A stretch of DNA of 64,000 nucleotides, from contig JAGOQS010000003.1 of the NCBI GenBank assembly GCA_017991315.1, forward strand, positions 186,001 to 250,000, in the 5' to 3' direction. Under the pieces are notes generated by a model. That model had not been told where the DNA came from. It ran no database searches and was given only the letters and a program-made list of their open reading frames with translations. This DNA comes from Ferrovibrio sp. (GTDB lineage: Bacteria > Pseudomonadota > Alphaproteobacteria > Ferrovibrionales > Ferrovibrionaceae). The first letter of the stretch is position 1, and every line of letters begins with the position of its first letter. Shown here piece by piece: positions 1 through 7,723 of the stretch. Made by a program: the position numbers and the translations under genes.

Positions 1-1
1 C

Positions 2-397
2 ATCATGATCGGCACCTATGTGCTCTCGGCGGGCTACTACGATGCCTATTACACCAAGGCGCAGAAGGTGCGGACGCTGATCAAGAAGGATTTCGACACC
101 GCCTTCCAGCGCGTTGATGCAATCCTGACGCCGACCTCGCCGAATGCCGCTTTCCCGATTGGCGCCAACAGCGACGATCCGGTGGCGATGTATCTCAACG
201 ACGTGTTCACCGTGCCGATCAACCTGGCCGGCGTGCCGGCGATTTCGGTGCCGACCAATCTGAACAGCGATGGCCTGCCGCTCGGCCTGCAGCTCATCGG
301 CAAACCGTTCGATGAAGCGACCCTGCTACGCGTGGCGCGCAGCATCGAGCAGGCGGCGGATTACAAGGCGATGCCGGAAGCCTGGTGGAGCAAGTGA
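2..397 (+). CDS. gatA: Asp-tRNA(Asn)/Glu-tRNA(Gln) amidotransferase subunit A, C-terminal part
   Basis: This is the C-terminal end of GatA. Its 5' part lies outside the window. GatA is the amidase-signature subunit that releases ammonia from glutamine to amidate misacylated Glu-tRNA(Gln) or Asp-tRNA(Asn) in the cytoplasm. About 130 residues are visible. They carry the typical late-amidase text: [16 protein letters not shown], then a stretch around [15 protein letters not shown], then [14 protein letters not shown]. The Ser-cisSer-Lys triad lies upstream and cannot be checked. The stop codon is followed after one base by the gatB ATG, so the two genes are almost certainly cotranscribed and translationally coupled. 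Identity rests on the family text plus the gatB neighbour and is secure. Confidence 0.95.
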   Translation: MMIGTYVLSAGYYDAYYTKAQKVRTLIKKDFDTAFQRVDAILTPTSPNAAFPIGANSDDPVAMYLNDVFTVPINLAGVPAISVPTNLNSDGLPLGLQLIGKPFDEATLLRVARSIEQAADYKAMPEAWWSK

Positions 398-398
398 C

Positions 399-1868
399 AT
401 GAGCGAGAATCCGGAAAAGAACTATATCCAGGGCGCTACTGGTCCGTGGGAAATCGTCATCGGTATGGAAGTGCATGCCCAGGTCGCTTCCAAGGCCAAG
501 CTGTTCTCCGGTGCCGCCACCGAATTCGGCGCGGCGCCGAACCATCAGGTCAGCCTTGTCGATGCCGCCATGCCGGGCATGCTGCCGGTGATCAATGGCT
601 TCTGCGTCGAGCAGGCGGTGCGCACCGGCCTCGGCCTCAAGGCGCAGATCAACCTGCATTCGGTGTTCGACCGCAAGAACTACTTCTACGCCGATCTGCC
701 GCAGGGCTACCAGATCAGCCAGTATCTGCAGCCGGTGGTGGGCAAGGGCGAATTGCTGCTCGACATGCCCGATGGCAGCACCCGCACCATCGGCATCACG
801 CGGCTGCATCTGGAACAGGATGCTGGCAAGAGCCTGCATGACCAGAGCCCGCGCGAGAGCTTCATCGACCTCAACCGCTCCGGCGTGGCGCTGATGGAGA
901 TCGTCTCCGAGCCGGACATGCGCAATTCGGAAGAAGCCGGCCTCTATCTCAAGAAGCTGCGTACCATCCTGCGCTATCTCGGCACCTGCGACGGTAACAT
1001 GGACGAAGGTTCAATGCGCGCCGACGTCAACGTCTCCGTGCGCAAGCCGGGCGGCCCGCTGGGCACCCGCTGCGAGATCAAGAACGTCAATTCCGTGCGC
1101 TTCGTGCAGCAGGCCATCGAGTATGAAGCCCGCCGCCAGATCGAGATTCTTGAGGATGGCGGCAAGATCGACCAGGAAACCCGCCTGTTCGATACCGCCA
1201 AGGGTGTCACGCGCAGCATGCGCTCCAAGGAAGAAGCGCATGACTATCGCTACTTCCCGGATCCCGACCTGCTGCCGCTGGAATTCGAGCAGGCCTGGGT
1301 CGATGGCATCAAGGCGACTTTGCCGGAACTGCCCGACGAGAAGAAGGCGCGCTTCATCGAGAAGCTGGGCTTGAGCCCCTATGATGCCAGCGTACTGGTG
1401 GCGGAGAAGGAGGCGGCTGACTTCTACGAAGCCGTCGCCAAGGGCCGCGACCCGAAGCTCTGCGCCAACTGGGTGATCACCGAGTATTTCGGCGTGCTGA
1501 ACAAGTCCGGCCAGAGCATGGCCGACTTCACCATCACCGCCGCGAAGCTCGGCGGCCTGATCGACCTGATCGCCGACAACACCATCTCCGGCCGTCTGGC
1601 CAAGGATGTGTTCGCGCTGATGGTGGAGACCGGCAAGGATGCGCTTACCATCGTCGATGAGAAGGGAATGCGCCAGGTCACGGACACCGGCGCCATCGAA
1701 AAGGTGATCGACGAGGTGATGGCGGCCAATGCCGACAAGGTGGCCGAGTATCGCTCAGGCAAAGACAAGCTGTTCGGCTTCTTCGTCGGCCAGACCATGA
1801 AGGCATCGGGCGGCAAGGCCAACCCGGCCGCCGTGAATGAACTGCTGAAGAAGAAGCTGGCGGGCTGA
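399..1868 (+). CDS. gatB: Asp-tRNA(Asn)/Glu-tRNA(Gln) amidotransferase subunit B
   Basis: GatB binds the misacylated tRNA, phosphorylates the aminoacyl side chain and receives ammonia from GatA. The protein is 489 aa, the usual length. It starts at the ATG one base after the gatA stop; the same frame is open further upstream but overlaps gatA. Visible signatures are [12 protein letters not shown] near residue 17, [18 protein letters not shown] near 90-107, and the PET112 signature around [18 protein letters not shown] near 156, in which the commonly seen proline is alanine. The C-terminal YqeY-like domain ends in [14 protein letters not shown] cytoplasmic tRNA-dependent amidation route implies that GlnRS and/or AsnRS are missing or supplemented in this organism. 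That is an inference. Confidence 0.97.
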   Translation: MSENPEKNYIQGATGPWEIVIGMEVHAQVASKAKLFSGAATEFGAAPNHQVSLVDAAMPGMLPVINGFCVEQAVRTGLGLKAQINLHSVFDRKNYFYADLPQGYQISQYLQPVVGKGELLLDMPDGSTRTIGITRLHLEQDAGKSLHDQSPRESFIDLNRSGVALMEIVSEPDMRNSEEAGLYLKKLRTILRYLGTCDGNMDEGSMRADVNVSVRKPGGPLGTRCEIKNVNSVRFVQQAIEYEARRQIEILEDGGKIDQETRLFDTAKGVTRSMRSKEEAHDYRYFPDPDLLPLEFEQAWVDGIKATLPELPDEKKARFIEKLGLSPYDASVLVAEKEAADFYEAVAKGRDPKLCANWVITEYFGVLNKSGQSMADFTITAAKLGGLIDLIADNTISGRLAKDVFALMVETGKDALTIVDEKGMRQVTDTGAIEKVIDEVMAANADKVAEYRSGKDKLFGFFVGQTMKASGGKANPAAVNELLKKKLAG

Positions 1869-1954
1869 CAGCAGGTTCCGGGGGGGCACAATCCTCACAT
1901 CACTCTGGCGTGAGGTGGATTGACCCCGGCATGGCTTCCGGTAGGCTGGCGTTA

Positions 1955-4057
1955 ATGCAGAAATTACGCCTCCTGCCGCTGCTGCTCTTGCTGCTGTTCG
2001 TGCCGTCGCTTGCCACGGCGCAGGCGGTGAAGACCGAGTATTCCGAAGCGGAACTCGTGGCCGAGCGCACAGGCATTGCGCCCGGCGAGACGTTGTGGCT
2101 GGCGTTGCGGCTCAAGCATCGCGAACACTGGCATTCTTATTGGCGTAATCCCGGCGATTCCGGGCTCGCCACCGAGATCGCCTGGGAACTTCCCGCCGGC
2201 TGGCAGGCTGGCGAGATCCTGTGGCCGGCGCCGCAGCGCATCCCGATCCCGCCTTTGGTGAATTACGGCTATGAGGGCGAGTTACTGCTGCCCGTGGCGG
2301 TGACGGCGCCGAAGGATGCCCGGCCCGGCGAGACGGTGGCATTGAAGGCCAGTGCCACCTGGCTGACCTGCGAGAAAATCTGCGTGCCGGAGGAAGCGGA
2401 GCTGAGCTTGGCGCTGCCTGTCAGCGCCGGGCCTGCCGTGCCGGATATGCGCTGGGCCGGGCTGTTCACGGCGGCACGCCAGGCGCAGCCCAGCATCAGT
2501 CCATGGAGCGCCAGTGTTTCCGGCAGCGGTGAGCGGCTGAGCCTGCGCATCGAGGCGCCGGGCCTCGATGCCGAACGGCTGCAGGCGGTGCATTTCTTCG
2601 CCTCGGACGGCAATGCCGTGCAGCATGCAGCGACACAGACGTTGCGCGTTGATGCCAGGGGGCTGACGCTGGAGATCGAGCGCGGCATCGACAAGGGCAA
2701 GCCGCTGGCGCCGCTGGATGGCGTGCTGGTGCTGACCGAGAAGCTTGACGGCACCACGGCACGCCAGGCATTCACGATATCGGCGAAGCCTGCGGCTGCT
2801 GCGCCATTGCAGGCAGCGCAGGCGCCTGGCGTCACGGCGATCGAGGCGTTGCTGATGGCGATGCTGGGCGGCCTGCTGCTCAACATCATGCCTTGCGTGT
2901 TCCCGATCCTGTTCATGAAGGCGCTGGCTTTCGCACGACTGGGGCAGGCCGAGCGCGGCGCGGTGCGGCGCGAGGGCCTGGCCTATACCGCGGGCGTGCT
3001 CGCCACTTTCGCCTTGTTGGCCGGCAGCCTGCTGGCCTTGCGCGCCGGCGGCGCCGCCATCGGCTGGGGCTTCCAGTTGCAGAGCCCGCTGGTGGTGCTG
3101 GGGCTGGCTTACCTGATGGCGCTGATCGGCTTCAATCTTGCCGGTCTGTTCGAGATCCGCTTCGCCAGTAATCTGGGCGGCGGCCTCGCCGAACGTGGCG
3201 GCAGCATGGGCGCCTTTTTCACCGGCGCGCTGGCGGTAGTGGTGGCGACGCCCTGCACGGCGCCGTTCATGGGCGCGGCGCTCGGCTATGCCGTGGCGGC
3301 GCCGCCGGTCCAGGCGATGCTGGTATTTCTCGGGCTTGGCTTCGGCATGGCTTTGCCCTTCCTACTGTTCAGCCTGGCGCCGGGCCTTGCGCGTCTGCTG
3401 CCGCGTCCCGGCACCTGGATGACGGTGTTCCGCCAGGCGCTGGCTTTCCCGATGTTCGCCACTGCCGCCTGGCTGCTCTGGGTGCTGACGCAGCAGGCTG
3501 GTGCCGATGCCATGCTGGCCGGTCTGCTCGGCATGCTGCTGCTTGGCTTCGCCGCCTGGGCCTGGGGCAAGGGCGAGGGGGCGAAGCGGCCCGCCCTGGC
3601 CCGGCTGCCGGCGGCGGCGGCTGTTGCCGCTGCGCTGGCATTGCTGATCCTGCCGCAGGAACAACCAGCCACGATGACAGCCGAGGCGAAAGTTTCGGTA
3701 CCGGGCTCGGCCATCGCCTGGAGCCGTTTCGACACGGCGACAATCGAGAGCGCGCGGCGCGAGGGCCGGCCGGTGCTGGTGAACCTGACGGCGGCCTGGT
3801 GCGTCACCTGCATCGTCAACGAGGGCGCGGCTTTGTCGTCATCCACCATCGCCGCCAAGCTCTCGGAGCGCCGCGTGCTGGCGCTGAAAGGCGACTGGAC
3901 ACGGCGCGATCCCGCCATCACCCGGTATCTCGGGCAGTATGGCCGCTCCGGCGTGCCGCTTTACGTGCTTTACCCTGCGGACCCGGCGGCTGCGCCGGAA
4001 GTGCTGCCGCAGTTGCTTACCGAAGGCATTGTCTTGGACGCGTTGAACAGACTTTGA
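1955..4057 (+). CDS. DsbD/ScsB-type transmembrane thiol-disulfide reductase
   Basis: This is a membrane electron conduit that passes reducing power from cytoplasmic thioredoxin to periplasmic thiol proteins. The chosen ATG gives 700 aa beginning MQKLRLLPLLLLLLF, a clear signal peptide ending near TAQA. Upstream in-frame starts add only non-hydrophobic residues. The order is: periplasmic domain (about 25-270) with a Cys pair in LTCEKICVPEE; a DsbD membrane domain of about eight helices with cysteines in NIMPCVFPILFMKA and ATPCTAPFMGAALGYA; and a C-terminal thioredoxin domain with active site AAWCVTCIVNE. The N-terminal Cys pair and domain order resemble ScsB more than E. coli DsbD. The redoxin gene 33 bp downstream may be its partner. 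Confidence 0.88.
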   Translation: MQKLRLLPLLLLLLFVPSLATAQAVKTEYSEAELVAERTGIAPGETLWLALRLKHREHWHSYWRNPGDSGLATEIAWELPAGWQAGEILWPAPQRIPIPPLVNYGYEGELLLPVAVTAPKDARPGETVALKASATWLTCEKICVPEEAELSLALPVSAGPAVPDMRWAGLFTAARQAQPSISPWSASVSGSGERLSLRIEAPGLDAERLQAVHFFASDGNAVQHAATQTLRVDARGLTLEIERGIDKGKPLAPLDGVLVLTEKLDGTTARQAFTISAKPAAAAPLQAAQAPGVTAIEALLMAMLGGLLLNIMPCVFPILFMKALAFARLGQAERGAVRREGLAYTAGVLATFALLAGSLLALRAGGAAIGWGFQLQSPLVVLGLAYLMALIGFNLAGLFEIRFASNLGGGLAERGGSMGAFFTGALAVVVATPCTAPFMGAALGYAVAAPPVQAMLVFLGLGFGMALPFLLFSLAPGLARLLPRPGTWMTVFRQALAFPMFATAAWLLWVLTQQAGADAMLAGLLGMLLLGFAAWAWGKGEGAKRPALARLPAAAAVAAALALLILPQEQPATMTAEAKVSVPGSAIAWSRFDTATIESARREGRPVLVNLTAAWCVTCIVNEGAALSSSTIAAKLSERRVLALKGDWTRRDPAITRYLGQYGRSGVPLYVLYPADPAAAPEVLPQLLTEGIVLDALNRL

Positions 4058-4090
4058 ACCAGACGGATTGAACCAGAAAAGGAGGACATC

Positions 4091-4732
4091 ATGTTTCGTC
4101 GTCATCTTCTGCTTGCCGGTGCGGCCCTGCTGGCCGGCGGCATCGTCATCACCCAGGCTCAAGGCCCGGCCCTGGCGGATACCACCACGGCAACGCCGGG
4201 CAAGCCGGCGCCGGCCTTCAAGGCGGTGGATGTGAACGGCAAGCCGGTCAGCCTGGCGGATTTCCGTGGCAAGACCGTGGTGCTGGAATGGACCAACCAT
4301 GAATGCCCGTTCGTGCAGAAGCACTACAAGTCGGGCAACATGCAGAACCTGCAGAAGGCCGCCGCCGCCGAGGGCGTCGTGTGGCTGACGCTGCTTTCCT
4401 CGGCACCGGGCGAGCAGGGCCATGTGTCGGTGGAACAGGCCAAGCAGCTCACGGCCGAGCGCAATGCGGCGCCGGGCAATGTGCTGTTCGATACCGATGG
4501 CCGTATCGGCAAACTGTATGGCGCCCAGGTGACGCCGCATATGTATGTGATCGACGCCAAGGGCGTGCTGGCCTATGCCGGCGCCATCGACGACAAGCCA
4601 TCCACCCGGCTCGCCGATGTGGACGGCGCGCGCAACTATGTGCGCGAGGCAGTGGCGGCGGCGAAGGCGGGCAAGACCATGGATCCGCCGGTGACGCGCG
4701 CCTATGGCTGCACGATTAAGTATGTGAGCTAA
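4091..4732 (+). CDS. Periplasmic thioredoxin-fold (redoxin) protein
   Basis: The protein is 213 aa with an N-terminal signal sequence (MFRRHLLLAGAALLAGGIVI, mature part from about residue 34). It has an AhpC/TSA-like redoxin fold: GKPAPAFKAVDVNGKPVSL, then DFRGKTVVLEWTNHECPFVQKHY near residues 56-78, then HMYVIDAKGVLAYAGAIDD. The usual CxxC is absent. One cysteine sits in ECPF and another in the C-terminal YGCTIKY, as in this redoxin subfamily. A strong GGAGG precedes the ATG. It follows the DsbD-like reductase by 33 bp and is followed by two hairpins, so it is probably the last gene of that operon and a substrate of the reductase. The exact reaction is not evident. Confidence 0.8.
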   Translation: MFRRHLLLAGAALLAGGIVITQAQGPALADTTTATPGKPAPAFKAVDVNGKPVSLADFRGKTVVLEWTNHECPFVQKHYKSGNMQNLQKAAAAEGVVWLTLLSSAPGEQGHVSVEQAKQLTAERNAAPGNVLFDTDGRIGKLYGAQVTPHMYVIDAKGVLAYAGAIDDKPSTRLADVDGARNYVREAVAAAKAGKTMDPPVTRAYGCTIKYVS

Positions 4733-4742
4733 TTATCGGCGC

Positions 4743-4768
4743 AAAAGGGCCACGTTCTTGCCCTTTTT
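4743..4768 (+). terminator. Candidate rho-independent terminator after the redoxin gene
   Basis: An 8-bp perfect stem (AAAAGGGC with GCCCTTTT, 9-nt loop) ends in a T tract eleven bases after the redoxin stop codon. It has the form of an intrinsic terminator for the dsbD-like/redoxin operon. A second, stronger hairpin follows at 4778. Confidence 0.6.
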
Positions 4769-4777
4769 CGGCAATAG

Positions 4778-4813
4778 ACCTCGGAACTGAAACATACAGT
4801 TCCGAGGTTTTTT
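4778..4813 (+). promoter_or_regulatory. Perfect 12-bp hairpin with T tract overlapping the Shine-Dalgarno of the next gene
   Basis: The arms ACCTCGGAACTG (4778-4789) and CAGTTCCGAGGT (4797-4808) are fully complementary around a 7-nt loop and are followed directly by T residues. By shape this is an intrinsic terminator. The 3' arm also contains GAGG at 4804-4807, seven bases before the ATG at 4815, and no other ribosome binding site is visible. The element could therefore end upstream transcription, hide the lipoprotein start, or both. Confidence 0.7.
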
Positions 4814-4814
4814 C

Positions 4815-5417
4815 ATGTCCTACCGTGCTTTGGCCGTTTTGGCCCTGCTGGTGGTGCTGGCCGGCTGTTCCTCGCTGAAGGAAACCGATACCGGCCGCAC
4901 CGCCACCGAACAGATGCTGCTGTCCACCGCCGCCGACCGTGCTGCCGAGCAGGTGGCAACGAAGATTCCCACTGGTACCACGGTGTTCATCGACGAACGC
5001 TTTGTCGAAGGCGCGGATGCCAAATACGCCATCGCGGCGATCCGCGATCATGTGCTGCGCCGGGGTGCCAGTCTGGTGGCCGAGCGCAAGGATGCCGCCA
5101 TGGCGGTGGAACTGCGCATCGGCGCGCTGTCGATCGACGACAAGAACACGCTGGTCGGCATCCCCGATTTCGGTGTGCCGATTCCGCTCGCCGGCAATGT
5201 CAACGTGCCGGAGATCGCGCTGTTCAAGAAGCGCCGGCGCCAGGGCGTGATCAAGCTGGCCGCCACCACGATGGATGCCAAGACCGGCGAACTGGTGCAG
5301 GCTGGCGACCCGGTTTACGGCTTTGCCCAGAAGACCGACTGGGGCCTGCTGTTTTTCTTCTCCTGGACCCGGAACGACCTGATGCCGGACCAGGACAATG
5401 TTTGGGTCGGCAAATAA
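4815..5417 (+). CDS. Predicted lipoprotein of unknown function
   Basis: The protein is 200 aa. Its signal MSYRALAVLALLVVLAGCSS carries a clear lipobox (LAGC, cysteine near residue 18), so it should be lipidated and anchored facing the periplasm. The mature part is mixed alpha/beta, with GTTVFIDERFVEGADAKYA and later VELRIGALSIDDKNTLVGIP and a DAKTGELVQAGDPVYG stretch. This resembles small conserved alphaproteobacterial lipoproteins of the DUF6655 kind, an assignment made from memory that needs a profile search. The start is fixed by the lipobox. Its ATG follows the 3' arm of the hairpin at 4778-4808 by only six bases, so translation may depend on that hairpin opening. Confidence 0.75.
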   Translation: MSYRALAVLALLVVLAGCSSLKETDTGRTATEQMLLSTAADRAAEQVATKIPTGTTVFIDERFVEGADAKYAIAAIRDHVLRRGASLVAERKDAAMAVELRIGALSIDDKNTLVGIPDFGVPIPLAGNVNVPEIALFKKRRRQGVIKLAATTMDAKTGELVQAGDPVYGFAQKTDWGLLFFFSWTRNDLMPDQDNVWVGK

Positions 5418-5479
5418 CGCTTGCCCGGCCTTGACCTTGCCCCGTGGCAAGCCCCACCTTGGAGGCAAGGAGAAAGACC

Positions 5480-5677
5480 ATGCTTACCTATACCGTTCCG
5501 AATATGACCTGTGGCGGCTGTGCCGGCGCCGTGCGCCAGGCACTTGGCGACCTGCCCGGCATCGGCAAAGTGGAGATCGACCTGCCGGCCAAGATCGTGC
5601 GGGTGGAACCCGGCACGGCCCCGGAAACGGCTGTGCGCAGCGCCATCGAGCAGGCCGGCTTCGAGATCGCGGCTTAG
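5480..5677 (+). CDS. Heavy-metal-associated (HMA) domain protein, CopZ-like
   Basis: This is a 65-aa single-domain protein with the metal-binding motif MTCGGCAGAV near residues 8-17 and the ferredoxin-like beta-alpha-beta pattern of copper chaperones (KVEIDLPAKIVRVEPG, then AIEQAGFEIAA at the end). An AAGGAG lies 7 bases before the ATG, which fixes the start. Such proteins carry Cu(I) between two cysteines in the cytoplasm and deliver it to P-type ATPases or regulators. No copper ATPase is in the window. The pattern GGC after MTC is slightly unlike the classic MxCxxC spacing only in its residues, not in its geometry, so metal binding is expected. Confidence 0.85.
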   Translation: MLTYTVPNMTCGGCAGAVRQALGDLPGIGKVEIDLPAKIVRVEPGTAPETAVRSAIEQAGFEIAA

Positions 5678-5762
5678 CCCCGGTGCCTGGCTCTGCTAGG
5701 ATGGCAGCCAGGAATCGCACCCTGGGAATCGACACCCGGAAATCGCTTGAGGGGGCCCTGCC

Positions 5763-6131
5763 ATGAATCTGATGGAAGCCACCGTCTTTGCCATCCTGCT
5801 GAGCAGCCCGCAGCCGCCGTTTCAGTGCCGCATGACGCCCGATGAGAAGAGCGCCATTTGCAGCACCGACCTCACCATTGCCGAGGGCGAGAACGGCAAG
5901 CTGACCTATTCCAACAACGTGACGGTGGAGAAGAACCGCAAGCGCGAGCTGGTCTTTTCCAATGGCCTGACCAGCTATTTCGACAGCTTCGGCTGGCTGC
6001 GTTTTTCCAATGGCTATGCCTTGCGCCGCATGGAAGGCGAGGTGTTCCGCGTCGCGCCGCCAAACAAGGCGAATGACATGCTCTGCCGCTACACGCAGCC
6101 GAAATTCATCGTTAGGTGTACGCCAGCCTGA
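5763..6131 (+). CDS. Small hypothetical protein, probably exported
   Basis: This is a 122-aa protein that I do not recognise. The first 16 residues (MNLMEATVFAILLSSP) are hydrophobic enough for a short signal or anchor. Four cysteines (in FQCRM, AICST, MLCRY and the final VRCTPA) suggest disulfides in an exported protein. The middle is rich in Asn, Gly and aromatic residues in alternating strands (KLTYSNNVTVEKN, FSNGLTSYFDSFGWLRFSNG), consistent with a small beta fold. A purine-rich GAGGGGG precedes the ATG by 8 bases. It stands alone between the HMA gene and the convergent flgE. Coding status is supported by the RBS and conserved codon bias, not by homology. Confidence 0.6.
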   Translation: MNLMEATVFAILLSSPQPPFQCRMTPDEKSAICSTDLTIAEGENGKLTYSNNVTVEKNRKRELVFSNGLTSYFDSFGWLRFSNGYALRRMEGEVFRVAPPNKANDMLCRYTQPKFIVRCTPA

Positions 6132-6138
6132 GTATGGC

Positions 6139-7515
6139 TTACCGCTTGAGATCGATCAGCCGCGACAGCATCTGGTCGGCGGCGGTGATCACCTGGCTGT
6201 TCATGCCATAGGCCTGCTGTGCCTGCACCAGAAAGGTCATCTGCTCGGCGATGTCCACGGTGGATTGCTCCACGGTGGCCGGCACGAAGCGGCCGACAGC
6301 GGCCGGATTATCCGGGTCATCGGAATTGCCGAAAACGGCGGTCCCGGATGACGAGGTCGGCAGGAACGTGGTGTCGTCCAGGCGGTCGAGGCGGTCAGGT
6401 TCGCGGAAATTGGCCAGCGTCACCTGAAACAGCGTCTGGCTGCGGCCATTGCCGTAATTGTAGATGATATGGCCGAGATCGTTGAACGACACGTTCTTGA
6501 ATTCGGCACCGGGCAGGCCATCCTGGCTGAAATCGACATTGCTCGGCTGGCCGGTGGGCGTGGTGTACTGGGTCAGGCCGGCGGTGGCGCTAGCATCGAA
6601 GCTGGCATTGAATAAGCCGAGATCGAGCGTCAATTCCTGAGCGGCGCCACCGAATTCGGGGCTGAGCGTAATGGTGGCCGGGCCGCCATCGGTGGAGGGC
6701 GTCAACGTCAGGCCGGCATCGGCGGTGGTCATGCTCTGCAGCCGGCCAGCAACGAAGGGCGGGGTGGAACCATCGGCAAAGGTGACGGTGACCGGGCCGA
6801 AGCTGGTCTGGCCGGTTTCGCCGGCATCAATCTGCAGCTGCCATTCGTTCGCCGTCGCCGTTTTGGTCCAGGTCACCTGGAGATCATGCTGGCCGGTGGT
6901 GGCGGTGGAATTGGCGTCATAGACCGGGATGGAATAGCGCGATTGCGCACCGGTGGTGGCATTGGCCGGCAGGTTGGCGGTGAAGGAGATATTGCTGGTA
7001 GGAATGGCTTCGATCGGCGAGTCATCCACCTTCAGCAATTGCGTGCGTGTGGTGCCGAGCGGGCTGGCCAGCAGGTAATAGCCGTTGGAATTGACCAGGT
7101 AATTGCCGGCATCCATGTGGAAGTCGCCAAGCCGGGTGAAATAGGTGGTGCTGTCCACCGTCACTGTGCGGTCGCTTTCGCCGTTGACTGTCGTGTCGAC
7201 GATGTTGGTGGGGCGTCCGACCGGGATGAAGCCCTGGCCGGAAACCGCGATATTGGTGGTCTGGAAAGTTTGCAGGAAGCCGCCCTGCGCACGGTTCTCG
7301 AATTTCGCCGAGGCCAGCACGCCGCCCTGCTTGGTGCTGTCGATCACCGGGCTTTCGCCCAGCACCTTGTTATGCACTAGGTCGGAAAAGGCTGTGTTCA
7401 CCACCTTGTAGCCGTTGGTGGTGCTGTTGGCGATGTTGTCCGAGATGCTGCCGACCCAGGTGGCCGCAGCATTGACGCCGGAAACCGCAGTACCGAGCGC
7501 GCCGAAAAAGGTCAT
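6139..7515 (-). CDS. flgE: Flagellar hook protein FlgE
   Basis: FlgE builds the extracellular hook that joins the basal body to the flagellar filament. It is exported by the flagellar type III system and has no cleaved signal. The start chosen (ATG complement at 7513-7515, GGAGG 9 bases upstream) gives 458 aa. The N-terminus has the rod/hook signature SGVNAAATWVGSISDNIANS followed by NGYKVVNTAFSDLV. The C-terminus has the paired coiled-coil region ending QAQQAYGMNSQVITAADQML. The central part is rich in Thr, Gly and Ser, as in hook variable domains. A near-consensus sigma-54 promoter lies 49 bp upstream. The nearest flagellar genes, motAB, are 48 kb away. Confidence 0.93.
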   Translation of the reverse strand: MTFFGALGTAVSGVNAAATWVGSISDNIANSTTNGYKVVNTAFSDLVHNKVLGESPVIDSTKQGGVLASAKFENRAQGGFLQTFQTTNIAVSGQGFIPVGRPTNIVDTTVNGESDRTVTVDSTTYFTRLGDFHMDAGNYLVNSNGYYLLASPLGTTRTQLLKVDDSPIEAIPTSNISFTANLPANATTGAQSRYSIPVYDANSTATTGQHDLQVTWTKTATANEWQLQIDAGETGQTSFGPVTVTFADGSTPPFVAGRLQSMTTADAGLTLTPSTDGGPATITLSPEFGGAAQELTLDLGLFNASFDASATAGLTQYTTPTGQPSNVDFSQDGLPGAEFKNVSFNDLGHIIYNYGNGRSQTLFQVTLANFREPDRLDRLDDTTFLPTSSSGTAVFGNSDDPDNPAAVGRFVPATVEQSTVDIAEQMTFLVQAQQAYGMNSQVITAADQMLSRLIDLKR

Positions 7516-7563
7516 GGTGATCGCCTCCGAACGGGCAAGATGAGTCCTGTTGGCCTGAGATGG

Positions 7564-7580
7564 AGCAAGCCGCGTGCCAG
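7564..7580 (-). promoter_or_regulatory. Sigma-54 (RpoN) promoter for flgE
   Basis: On the minus strand the sequence reads CTGGCACGCGGCTTGCT. It matches the RpoN consensus YTGGCACGrNNNTTGCW at all conserved positions except the purine. The GG and GC elements have the required spacing. Transcription should start about 12 bases after the GC, near 7553, leaving a leader of about 38 nt before the flgE ATG. Class II/III flagellar genes depend on RpoN in many polar-flagellate alphaproteobacteria, which agrees with the gene it serves. Confidence 0.85.
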
Positions 7581-7723
7581 CGGTTAAGTGGCGGAATTCG
7601 TTAACATGGCAGCGGCCAAGGCAGCCCGGCCCGGCAAAATTTGCCGGGTAGGGGCAGAGGCCGCGGCAATTGTTGCTGGGGTTCCTTGGCTTGGGCCGGG
7701 CGGCTGGTGATAATGCGGCCACC

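Noticed and set aside
1892-1914. Possible terminator after gatB (CCTCAC with GTGAGG)
   Set aside because: The stem is only six pairs with a loop of 11 and no T tract. It is too weak to list as a feature.
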